Positions 10,201-20,293 of a DNA stretch of 64,000 nt are shown piece by piece. The translations under genes were made by a program, and so were the position numbers. Under the pieces are notes generated by a model. The model searched no databases. It saw nothing but the letters and a program-made list of their open reading frames with translations, and was not told where the DNA came from. The DNA is from Norana najaformis (taxonomy: Eukaryota > Annelida > Clitellata > Crassiclitellata > Hormogastridae): NCBI GenBank assembly GCA_964023275.1, contig OZ029915.1, positions 35,901,073-35,965,072 of the forward strand, given 5' to 3'. Position 1 is the first letter of the stretch. The number at the start of each line of letters is the position of its first letter.

Positions 10201-10633
10201 CAACACAGATTCAAAATACCGAGGTCGGCTTAAATGCAGAGTATCGCATACAAGTATGTAGTAGCAACAGTAGCCTAAGTAAGACTCTGTTAGGCATGGA
10301 CGCACGCACACATGCATAGGCTACTAATGTATACGTATACATACATATTAATGTATGTATGTATAGGCCTACATATACGTACGAACATGTTATGTATGTA
10401 GGTCTTATATACATGCATAAGTTCGAACGCTTGTAATCATGCATATGAATAGTTGTTGTCCGTCGATTGTTTCCATGGAATTACCGACCGTGATTTCATT
10501 ATTAAATTTCATTATTTTGATATTATTATTATCATCATCATCATAATCAATAATTTTGATTATTTCTATTATCGATGTTTGCTACTGTATAAATCAATTA
10601 AGCTACTTAAACCACTTCCCCTCAGTGATAAAA

Positions 10634-10677
10634 TGACGTCACTTTCATTTTCGATTTCTTTTTGGGCGATGACGTCA
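10634..10677. promoter_or_regulatory. Second pair of CRE palindromes
   Basis: TGACGTCA occurs at 10634-10641 and 10670-10677, start-to-start 36 bases. They lie about 120 bases upstream of the plus-strand frame that starts at 10795. Function is inferred from the motif only. Confidence 0.3.
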
Positions 10678-10794
10678 TCGTCTTTGTTGTTTTCGACTCC
10701 ATGCAGTTGAGTTTTTGGCGAGCCGTTCTGGTTAGCATTTTTCTGAGCGTTTGGCTTACGTGTATTCGATTGACTTACTACAGTTGCACAGAGG

Positions 10795-11205
10795 ATGCTT
10801 CGACGACTTTTCCGTCGCCTCTTCCCTCTGACGACGGCGAAGAAGGAGGTCATGGAGGTTATTGTGCCTTCGGAAGTCGACGGTGACTGCTCCGCGTCCG
10901 AAAGGGTAGGAACGTCTCCTGTTGTCATGGAGATTACAGTTTCAAATCCTGGCCTTGCTTGTTTTGATTCGTGTGATGTGTCCAGCCAGTGTGATGTTGC
11001 GGACAGTGATGCTCATAGTTCTGATAGCGCAGCTGATTCAAATTCCGTGTCAGTTGTCGATGGTCACTGTGATTCCTCGTCCAGTTCACTTGAAGAAGGC
11101 CCAGTTTATTCTCAGTCCAGCTTAGTTGCTGATGGCCAAACTGGTTTCAAGTGTGACTGGAAGTCCACTTCGTTTGGCGGAGCTAATGGCATTGTCATAA
11201 ACTGA
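10795..11205 (+). CDS. Unrecognised single-exon frame, Ser/Asp-rich
   Basis: A 136-codon frame starts MLRRLFRRLFPLTTAKK and turns Ser/Asp/Cys-rich (DSCDVSSQCDVADSDAHSSD), ending GGANGIVIN. I do not recognise it. A minus-strand frame (10569-10928, extendable to about 11015 without a stop) overlaps its first half and looks equally protein-like (basic RGKRRRKSRR, then acidic). At most one of the two is likely to be real. Both could be remnants of a retroelement or host exon. Confidence 0.25.
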   Translation: MLRRLFRRLFPLTTAKKEVMEVIVPSEVDGDCSASERVGTSPVVMEITVSNPGLACFDSCDVSSQCDVADSDAHSSDSAADSNSVSVVDGHCDSSSSSLEEGPVYSQSSLVADGQTGFKCDWKSTSFGGANGIVIN

Positions 11206-11657
11206 ACAAAATCCAGGTGACTAAGAAGTCATACAAATTTTTGGGTGAAGCTAAGTAAGACCTGCACCCTTGCTTACTTGGCCTGCTTTTTTCAACTTCA
11301 GAATCAACCGCTGGCCCCCTACTCTTACTGGAAAACGACGCTCTTGGTTTCACAAGCAATTAGAATTTGTCAAGGGATTGAAGACTGCATACTGATGTAC
11401 TTGAACTGAACTGAGGCGATCCCACAATAGTTTAGGCACAGGAAGATTATGGTCCAAGCAACATAAATATATTCATTAACTTCTTGCACTGCTTTCGTCA
11501 TCCAAACCATTTACCCATTACCCATGTAGAGTAGCCAGGAGGGACAAGGAGTCTTACTGGCCACCCAAAGCCTGAGATCATTTTACATAAAACCCAACAA
11601 TTTAACCTTTTGGTCGTGACAAAAATATGTAGAAAAACACTACAAAATTTTATAAGC

Positions 11658-11663
11658 TTTATT
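11658..11663 (-). terminator. Candidate polyadenylation signal of the TNFR-like gene
   Basis: AATAAA on the minus strand, about 165 bases downstream of the stop at 11827. This gives a short 3' UTR. No downstream element was tested. Confidence 0.5.
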
Positions 11664-11826
11664 AACACAAAATACAACACTCAAACCAATCTAAATATAC
11701 AAAACCAATTTATATTCACAATTCAAAATTGCTACAATCTCTTACAAACCTTATAACTTAAACTGTACAGTAATTACATTAACATTCACTATCAAATGAA
11801 TTGAATTAGCAGTTCATCATTTATAG

Positions 11827-12146
11827 TCATTTAACAAGAGGCTGAATGGATGAATCCTCTTGATTTGTGGGCAGACACACATTGTTTCTATGCACCTGTG
11901 CATTGTGGAACTTGCTGCAGCTAGGGTGAGAGAGTTCAGTCCCTGAAGGGGAGGTTGGAAGTCGGCTAAAAAGGCTCTGTTTGATGCTCTCCTGTTGCCC
12001 AGTTCTGACATCGATGGAAGAGTTTTCATCATCAGCTAGAAGTTTTAAACTAGTTTCATTGCTATGTTTCTTTGAAGTATTGAGTGAAGGTGGGTTGTAT
12101 ATAGGTCGACTTTTGTTCAAAGTCCCTCTGGTTTCTTGGCCAACAA
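11827..12146 (-). CDS. TNFR-like exon 5: cytosolic tail and stop
   Basis: The acceptor is TGTTATTTTCAG|TT. It encodes VVGQETRGTLNKSRPIYNPP, a Ser/Thr-rich tail with LLADDENSS, and LPTNQEDSSIQPLVK before TGA. The tail is disordered-looking and without a death domain. TNQED near the end is the only TRAF-like motif I see. Confidence 0.85.
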
Positions 12147-14491
12147 CTGAAAATAACAGCAAATAAATATCACATAAATGTTTACCTAGTACTGTATGTA
12201 CTGGTAGTAGGTTTTCAAGTAAAATGCAATGATAATCATTTGTTTAAAGGCCATTATGCTTCAGTTAATATGTTTCCAATGCCCTTTTAAACAAATTCTC
12301 ACCAGTTGTGCCTTTTTGCACAAATGGGAAATGTGCACATCATGTTCAAGTGCACAAAATTCATCATTTTGAGTGTTGCTCATTCAAAACTTGCACAGTA
12401 GGATTTCTTCAAATCAGCATATATGAAAAGGTTAGCAACAGGTTAGTTATTTGGCTGTAAAATTCTGCCCCAACTCCTCAGCAATTTCCTGTGTGGCAAC
12501 TGGCTGATTATTGTATTCAGCAAGTGAATAAAGGCTGCTAAAACACATGCATGATGTGTGTGTAAACCCAATAATAACCCAAAAATACATTTCTTGCATC
12601 TAACTTTCCTATTTTCATAGGCTTTAGTGTTTACTGAAAAAACTGGCTTCAAAAAGATAAAAATAAATTTAGCAAATAAAATAAGGCCATACCCAAAGGT
12701 CGTGTTGACTGTCTTTTGATGTAGCAGGCGAACATTACAAGAATTACGACGACTATTATGGTGAAACAAACCACGAGTACCACAATAACAGTGACATAGT
12801 ACTTGTGTATGGCCATACTCTCCTGATCTAAAATACATACATAGCAGCCGTAATGTATCATTGGTTGGCCTAGTGGAAATTTGTAGCCAACACTTGTCAT
12901 ATCCATGAAAAATCCCAGATTCACTAATCTATCTTGCAGAAAAAATTCTGTAATCCATTTTTGGTGAATAAAATTTCTTGATTTTGTAACTGAATTTGTT
13001 GATCACTAGATAATAATCAGTTCACAGTCTTTTTTACATAACCAAGAGTTGGTGTCAGAAGACTAACTGAGAGGAACTAAGTATCCTGATGTTAGGCCTG
13101 CTAATTCCTATAAAGTAACAATATCAATGTTTTGCTAATACAATACAGTGGAAGTGCCTTTTTAGTCAGTTTATTATCTGTAACTGGTAAGCAATAAGAA
13201 ATGTAGAAAGAGGAAGTGGTTAAGTAAAGGGATCTGATAAGGAGTTCGAGGCACATGGCCTATTAATGAAGTTCCGGAAATGGGTGGTAGCACAGACCAC
13301 CTTTCCAATATTTTGAAGAAGATAACATTACACTGGACAGCACGTGATTTTTCAATGTCAAGGACACCTGTAATTATACCCTGTCTTTTGTGTGAATTTG
13401 GCATAGATTTTCTTACTCTTCCTGGATTTATTATCAGTACAGGCAACTTTTGAAATTGGGCAGGCATATGACAAATACCCTTCTCTTCAACAGATAGCTA
13501 GTAACCTTCCACTTAATGCTCCTGTTTCAACACATACACGAACCTGCAATTTTTACGGTTGCTATAGTACTGCTATTCAAAACACACCTTCAGTTTGTTC
13601 ACTGTCTTCAGCTTTTTTTAATTCATTTCTTTCATTCAGCGATTTGATATAATAGTACCCTGGAAAACAAAAATAAGGTAGTAATTAAATAAAGCAATAA
13701 TTGTGCCATTAACTTTGCCATTAATCAGAACTTAGCTATTAACCAAAGCAATAATATTGCCATTAATTGTGCCGTTTTCTAACATACTGTGCAAACACCT
13801 TTACAAAAATAAAATTCCGGAGCAGCTACTGCTTTCAGTCAGAACCAGATGCTTATTCAGTGGCAAACATCTACCCAGTATTTCTGAGAACAATCTCTCA
13901 TATTTCATTCCAACGGAATTAAATTTTGATAAAAGCTTTAACAATCCGACCACTGACCTACTTTCATTAATGCATAGACCCTAGAAACAATTCTTTCAAT
14001 ATAATAAAATATATTTTGAAATCTGAAACTAAGTTACTGTAAGCTTTAACCAGTAAGACTTTATTCTAATGAACAGGTAAACTGTCCTAATACAAATGAC
14101 TTAAATTTTAATATAAGAAAGAGATTTATCAAAACTTTTAACTACAAACCTAAACCGTGAATTATAAACTATTTCAATTCTTCTACACTTACAATCACAA
14201 ATTCTTTGGCATTCTTTAATTGCATGTTCATCATCTGCAATTCTACTTGGGTGACAGTCATCCTCACAAGATGCACAACTTTGTATGATCTGGAAACACA
14301 AAGTAATTCCTTCTTACAAATTTCAGCCGTTTACCAGTGATTATATGCAATTTGATATCTTAATGATTTCAGCATTAAACTTTATTTTGGCAAGCATAAG
14401 TATGCATGTTTCTTTCAACATGGTCACTGAAAGTAGTTAGTTATTTTATTTAGACACTGACTACAGTACCTTTAAAGTACCTCATAGAGGT

Positions 14492-14549
<58 letters not shown>

Positions 14550-16936
14550 GAATTAGGACCAGGACTTTATCTCATTATCAGTTCCTGGCATCAGTGCTAT
14601 CGACATCAACATAAAATGCTCCAACAAACAATGTTCCCTCTATTTTTTTCAACCATATGCGCATTGGCCTATCATCAAGTGGACAGTAACTTATGGGAAC
14701 TGCGCTCTAGTCCAGGCAAAACTGTGTATCCATTAGGCCTAAACTAAACGCCAATAAAACAATGTTGTATAAAAAGAACAAGACTAAGGATGAGTTATAC
14801 TTCGGCTTTTATTGTTAGATTGTTGCTGTTTGTCTTGGGTCGACCATAATGGACGTTCGCAAAAACTGACCTTCTTTGGACCCCTACCTCTCATTGTCCG
14901 CATTTTGCATCACCCTCCCCGATAGCCCTTTGCGGCCGTCGGACACTCCAGTGGAGTACTAAAACCCAGACCAGGCTATGATGTTGATCTTGCATAACTA
15001 ACTGGGCTACTTTGATGCTGTCACGTCTAGCAAAAGCACTATAATTAGACTGAATGCAATGCGCCTGTCTGCTGTCTGGCTGACGTTGGTGTTTAAGCCA
15101 CAGGCTGCACTGAAATAGCTGAATGTACCAAATTTAGATGCGGTCGTCCGCATTTTTGTTATAAGCATGACCCTCCTTCCCCCTTTGCAGACACCCTCAG
15201 TGGACGACCACCGTACACATGACAGGTGGATTTCTTGCAAAGAACAGCTATTAGGCTATAAAAGGCTGCATGATTGATTTCCTTCACCATCGTCAAAATG
15301 CCTCTTTAGTTTGTAATCCTACATTTGTCACAGAATCAACATGAATTCTATGGGTCAGTTGTCGCTTTTAATTAATCCAGCTTCCCTTCGTCTTAATGTT
15401 TACGAGTGGTCAAATCGCCACGAGCGTTGGCTTTGCGTACGAATTGCAAAAATCGTCAGCAATGTCATATGTAAAAACTTCCAGTATCATGGTGAGGATT
15501 TGCTAAGTACTCAATTGCGGTTATTCATTCTCCATATATAGGCCTATTCGTTCAGCCACTGTCTTAAATATTTTGCAAGTTCTGTTCAAAACCACAAAGT
15601 CGATGTAGGATAATTTTTATTTTGACATAGCCTATTATTTATTCGCAAACTGCTGAATGAATTTTGAGAGTGAAAACTTGTATAGTCCAGTTGAGTATAG
15701 GCCTACAAGGCTATATAAACAGAATAGGCATAATAACAGTGACTGGGCCATGAAAATGAGGGACTACTTATAACACTGCAGACCAAGTAATATTAGAATA
15801 ATGAAATACTCGTGACCAGTAAGCGAAGGTAGCTGGCAGGGTTAGATCTTTGTATGACGGAGTATCCCCATATACAGATAATAGTTCAGAGTACTGACAG
15901 CAAATACTGTGCAGTGGTCAACGTATTATGTGGACCAGATGAATTTGGCTGTCCGCATTTGGCATACCTTCCCCGATCCCCAATCCACTTTTTCAGTTGG
16001 CTAATCAACTATACGCTGCCTCTGCTTCATCAGACTGACATTCTGGACATTGACCTGACTGTGTCATTGGTAGATGTCATGTGCATTAAACACTGGCGCT
16101 ATAGAAGTTGCTAACTGCGTTGACAATTGACTCTCCTGGTGGACACTTCATAACCTAAGCCGTATGGATTCTTAAAAAAGACATGAAAACTTTGGCCACC
16201 TGAACACAGTAGGCTAATTATGCCCGCAGCTGCAACAATGACATAAATTTTCCTTTTAAATAACATGAACGATCACGAAATTTGTGCACCCGAAGAAAAC
16301 AGTTGTGTGCATTATTCTCAAGAATCGTGCGTGCAGCTTAGAGGGAACATTGCCAACGAAATGACATGCATTTTGATGTTCATAATATTCCATTTGAAAC
16401 TCAAAATGTTATACATGCCAATGCCTAAAAATCTAGACTTCTTCGGTGATGTAACCAGAGGCCTATACACATAAAGCCACAATCAAAATAAGCCTATCTA
16501 CCTGTTTAATTGAGTCAACATAAGGGTCACACAGGTGTAGTTTTAGAGGGGTAGGGTAAGCGACATGCACTCCCCACTTTAGGCCAGATTGACTACCATG
16601 CCCTTCACCCCTCTCTTTTACTGTGGAATTGGTATCCCACTTTTCAAACCAAAGTTATGTCTCTAATTTTGTTTTATAGGTTTACCTTTTAATTTCATTC
16701 AAAATTACCTCTACGTAGGCCCTAATCTTAGGTAATTATGAATGAATGCTGAACACCAATAAACTTACCCGATCGCAGTAGTGAGTCACACGATTGCACG
16801 TCTGATCGAAGCACTTTTCATTTGGTGCCGCGACGCTCACTCCCACCTTGGGCTTTGACGTGGGTACAGCAGTACACGGGCCAAGTGACCAGACACCAAA
16901 ACAACTGAGACAGAAAACCATCACGTTTACACCCAT
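11827..16936 (-). CDS. Grindelwald-like TNF receptor superfamily member, complete, five exons
   Basis: The five exons are 16769-16936, 14193-14289, 13588-13659, 12693-12827 and 11827-12146. All junctions are GT-AG with matching phases (0, 1, 1, 1), giving 263 residues. The order is a signal peptide (about residues 1-23), one cysteine-rich domain with eight cysteines (C42, C47, C54, C61, C64, C68, C83, C87), a short charged stalk, one transmembrane helix (about 122-149, IIVVVILVMF core, then KRQ), and a 114-residue cytosolic tail. The single compact domain split between two exons recalls Drosophila Grindelwald, and more loosely BCMA or Fn14. Such receptors bind TNF-family ligands and signal to JNK or NF-kB. 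There is no death domain. TNQED at 251-255 fits the TRAF2-type core [PSAT]x[QE]E. Ligand and pathway are inferred. Confidence 0.85.
12693..12827 (-). CDS. TNFR-like exon 4: transmembrane segment
   Basis: The acceptor is TATTTTAG|AT and the donor is TTGG|GTATGG. It encodes DQESMAIHKYY, a helix of about 28 hydrophobic residues, and the stop-transfer KRQSTRPL (113-157). Confidence 0.88.
13588..13659 (-). CDS. TNFR-like exon 3: juxtamembrane stalk
   Basis: A 72-base exon between TTGTTTTCCAG| and GAAG|GTGTGT, phase 1 to 1. It encodes WYYYIKSLNERNELKKAEDS then EQTE (89-112). It was found by walking from exon 2, and its phase fits both neighbours. Since it is phase 1-1, skipping it would keep the frame. 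Confidence 0.8.
14193..14289 (-). CDS. TNFR-like exon 2: second half of Cys-rich domain
   Basis: The acceptor is GTGTTTCCAG|ATC and the donor is GATT|GTAAGT (phase 1). It encodes IIQSCASCEDDCHPSRIADD then EHAIKECQRICD (residues 57-88). The C-x2-C-x3-C ... C-x3-C spacing completes the domain begun in exon 1. Confidence 0.9.
14495..14547. repeat. (CA)n microsatellite
   Basis: A pure CA dinucleotide run in the intron between TNFR-like exons 1 and 2. Confidence 0.97.
15060..15240. repeat. Dispersed repeat (copy near 24530-24660)
   Basis: GTCTGCTGTCTGGCTGACGTTGG, then TTTAAGCCACAGGCTGCACTGAAATAGCTG, recurs at 24530-24600 with changes. Related short blocks (TGTCCGCATTT, CCCTCCCCGAT) also occur at 14880-14950 and 15945-15985. 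It is an unidentified transposon piece in TNFR-like intron 1. Confidence 0.55.
16769..16936 (-). CDS. TNFR-like exon 1: signal peptide and first half of Cys-rich domain
   Basis: The ATG is at 16936. MGVNVMVFCLSCFGVWSLG is a good signal peptide, followed by a Pro/Lys/Val linker and KCFDQTCNRVTHYCDR. The donor is CGG|GTAAGT, phase 0, with a near-perfect consensus. Residues 1-56. Confidence 0.88.
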
Positions 16937-16999
16937 GGCTGAGTAAATCAGAATTCCTATCCCCGAGTCACTTTAATTCAAATTCAGCCTTAACGTTCA

Positions 17000-19360
17000 A
17001 ATGAGTCTTACGTTGTCGAGTACGACGCAACTGTATGATGATTATGACTACGCGGCTCACCAATCCAGCGTATGAAATAGTCGCAACGAACTGAAGAAAT
17101 ACCGAAGAAACGGAATTTTTCAATATCGGCGTAAAATACCGGGAATTACGTGAATCGTGCTATGAATCACATGGGTAACGCAGACGATTTTTCGTGTGCC
17201 TAAAATAACTGACCCGACCCAACATTGATTTGGAACCAATAAGCTTCGATCAGCCGGCCAATGAAAACTACCTACCTTTATTGCTTTGCTTTGATTGGTG
17301 GTAATAGTATTAAACGACGACTCATGAAAACATGCCGGTTACTGAATGTCCCCGTGCACCGCGTAAAATTTTACGACTTCGTTAGTCACGACGCATCCGA
17401 ACATTGGCCGGGACATTCACTTGGCCTAGTGGGGACAATCGCACTAGTCGTCGTACCGCCTCTGGCTCGTGTTATTTTCTTTAAAAAACATCCCTATATC
17501 GTATTGGACGAGGACGTCCTGGTTTCAAGAAAAGCAAACAAGGATGTTTGTTGAATGTTAGAAAGAACGTGAAAAAGAAAACAGACCAACTGCAGTCATT
17601 AATGCTAAATGAGGGTCTCTTTCCCGCTTTTCATAAACGGCAACGCAGTTTAGGTGTGAATATTCTGCCCTCTCCAGGTCTGAGGCCAAACACCTACCAA
17701 CGGTCGCCCCTACCAATTCGTTCAATCAACCTAATGAACAACTTATATTCAGTCGATTGAATCTTGACAGCCTTTATTTAAAGCTTTTGTGGCCTGCAGC
17801 CATATAGACAGCTTATGTCGCCTTAAACAGTAATTCCGGTGTTACTTTAACATTATAATTGTGTAATGCTTGCGATAAACCATAACGTTTGCAGCGCCAT
17901 CTACCATACCACAGGCCTTATCTCAAAACTTGAGAGGTACAAAGTTCATGCACCTTTCCCCTTCCCTCTGGTCTTGCGGCAACTGGCCTTGGTTCTTGAC
18001 ATAGCATCCTGGGCAACCCCACTCACCTGACACAGTACTCATCAATAAGCTGGTACCCTGCACTTAGCTTTTAAGTAGCGCTTTAGAAATCAGAAGTTTA
18101 CGATTAAAAGGATAAGCTGATCCAGCTGCAAATTGCTTCTACAATTTCTAAAGGCTGCTCTGTTGTTGGAATGCTCAAAAATTAATTTCAAGATGCAAGA
18201 AATTCCTTTTACACAAAAGACTGGTACAATACATGGCGTACCAGACTGGCATGATAAACAAGACATGTAACTGAGGCAGAAAACAAAATAGTCTTAAGCT
18301 ATTAATGCCTGATTTTGAAGTGTATCAATTGTTTTGTACAAAACTGTTTCATTGCTTTACAGTTTGAAGAAATAGTTTTGAGCAGCTGTGTCTTATAAAC
18401 ATAATGCTAATTCAATAAATAATCACAGATCATTGCTTAACATGTTCCTGGCAAGATATAGAAAATCAAACAAAGCAAACTACATAAACACAAGCAATTA
18501 GACAAACCTGCGATGTATGGTTTAGAAACCAGTTGGCTGTTTAAACAGTTTCAAAATTCAAGCCCAAACTAAGACCTGTTTCCCTGAGAAGATTTCACCA
18601 CAAGACAATGTACGAACATGACATTTTAGAGACGCCTTTAAACTCGTGCTACACATACCCAGATGTACATATGCATACATAAATATATACAAATTCATAC
18701 ATACATACACAAACATACCGGTAACTGGTTTTAAAGCGGTATAGATATCTTTCATTAAAAGTAGTTCAGATACTTTCTGTCTATATCAGAACCACTGCAA
18801 AATGTACCGGTATCCATAATGGTGAATTTATCTTCCCTTAATAGCTTCAGTTGTTTTATTTTATATTACTACTGAAGCAGTGATAAACACAACTGAAAGA
18901 CCAAATAGCTAATCAAATTAAAAGTTAACAAGTAAGAACTTTACTAATAAAATTAATGTCATACAAAATTAACAGTTAAACAAAAAACTTTACCAACAAA
19001 CCATGATTATCAGTTAAAAAGAAACTCAACATCACAGCAAAAGTTCTAAAACAGCATACAAAAACTGTAGTTTATAAAATGACCGGAAGTAAAATCAAGA
19101 AATCTCAATGTATAAAAGAAACTCTCAACAGCTGCAGGGCATCTCCAATACCTAGAAACTTAATAACATCATTTAAGCTAGTGCATGCAATGCTTTTGTA
19201 AGTTACTTAAAAGGTGCTATAGTAAGCGTCTTCATACATAAGTAAGTACTGCATTTGTTGACATGCCATATGTTCATCTGATGAGCACAGACATAAACAA
19301 TACACACAAAATACCAAGATAATTCATTCTGCAGCAAACTCCTGTTAGCATTACTTCTTC
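17000..19360. other. Intergenic stretch between TNFR-like and BTB genes
   Basis: This holds the presumed promoter of the TNFR-like gene (right of 16936). A plus-strand frame at 17261-17554 (97 codons) does not resemble anything I know. A short diverged (TATG) patch lies near 18670-18720. From 18000 to 19300 the DNA is AT-rich and unremarkable. Confidence 0.6.
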
Positions 19361-19575
19361 CTCATATCTCACTCTCCTCTCCAACCCCAAACACCACCCC
19401 CATCGCTGCCACACTGTCTCTCCGTCCGACTTTTAGATCTTGACCTGGAACCGAACCCTTTTGCCTACTGACTTTGTTTTGACTGAGCGCTTGGAATAAG
19501 CTGGTCCCGCGGCACGGCTTCGTTGGGCACTGTAGAAATCTCTGGATTACGCTTATAATACGATTACGATACCAC
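19361..19575 (+). mobile_element. L2-like LINE 3' tail
   Basis: From TCACTCTCCTCTCCAACCCC through TCTTGACCTGGAACCGAACC to GGGCACTGTAGAAATCT and ATTACG repeats. It is nearly the same as 57757-57990 and the reverse complement of 32865-33170 and 48485-48600. The end with tandem ATTACG-type units marks the 3' terminus. Confidence 0.7.
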
Positions 19576-19639
19576 CTATAATGAATCACCTGCTCTCTTC
19601 CTCTGATCACTTGCTCGTCACCTTAACAACTCCTTACAG

Positions 19640-20060
19640 TTAGTGCAGCATGCAGCTGCTCACCTTGTTCTTTGGCTTCCTCAAAGATCTCCAGGTACAG
19701 GCTTAATGTCTTCAAAATTACATCAGTTTCATTCCTGCTAGGGTCCAATTTATAGTTGCTGTCCTTATACACAAGGTGCTTTATGGTCTAGCGCCAAGCT
19801 ACCTTGCTGACTTGTGCATTCCACTCACAGTTAACCTCATCAGGACAAACTTAAGATCAGCTCCTTCTGCCCTGCTGTTTGTCCCAACATACCAAAAACA
19901 GATTTCTGGTTTCCATGCCTTTTTGCACACTGGTCCCCATATGTCGAATTCACTACCACCAGCTTTGCAGGATCCTTCTCTTTCTTCTGTCTCCTTTCGC
20001 AAACAATTGAAGACTTATCTATTTCCATCTATCGCAGCTTTTGAGGTTAATTCATAACAA
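19640..20060 (+). mobile_element. L2/CR1-like LINE, C-terminal end of ORF2
   Basis: The frame reads LIHKVLYGLAPSYLADLCIP, then LRSAPSALLFVPTYQKQ, GPHMSNSLPPALQD and FRKQLKTYLFP, then a stop. This is the conserved C-terminus of L2/CR1-like reverse transcriptase ORFs. It is 5' truncated. It sits just downstream of the BTB gene's stop codon, in opposite orientation, so it probably lies in or next to that gene's 3' UTR. Confidence 0.8.
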
Positions 20061-20147
20061 TAATCTACTGCCGACCATAAACAATAATATTTTTGTCCTA
20101 TTTACACAATTTAAACAACAAAACTGATAACAATTTATACAAGAGAT

Positions 20148-20293
20148 TTAGCTGTTGCCTAGGCTTAGTTTGGCTGTTGCCTGTTGTATGATGAGCAGCA
20201 TGAGATTCTGTGGCAGATTGCAAAATGACGGCAGCATGGTTATCTTGTTCAGATTACTGGCAATGAACTTGAGACAGATATTCTCAACTTCCT
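20148..20293 (-). CDS. BTB gene exon 8 (BACK-like end, stop)
   Basis: The acceptor is TATATTTTCAG|AG. It encodes EEVENICLKFIASNLNKITM, LPSFCNLPQNLMLLIIQQ and ATAKLSLGNS, then TAA at 20150-20148. LPQNLMLLII matches the LP-x-x-L-L-x-x-I core of BACK domains. Confidence 0.83.

Noticed and set aside
9670..10317. 215-residue minus-strand open frame, longest outside the repeats
   Set aside because: It runs antisense or out of frame through the L2-like LINE tail and AT-rich flanks, has no recognisable domain, and its Pro/Ser-rich middle is the complement of the repeat's G/A-rich block.
17261..17760. 97- and 70-codon plus-strand frames upstream of the TNFR-like gene
   Set aside because: Adjacent but in different frames, with no recognisable family and no clear splice sites joining them. 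Probably chance.
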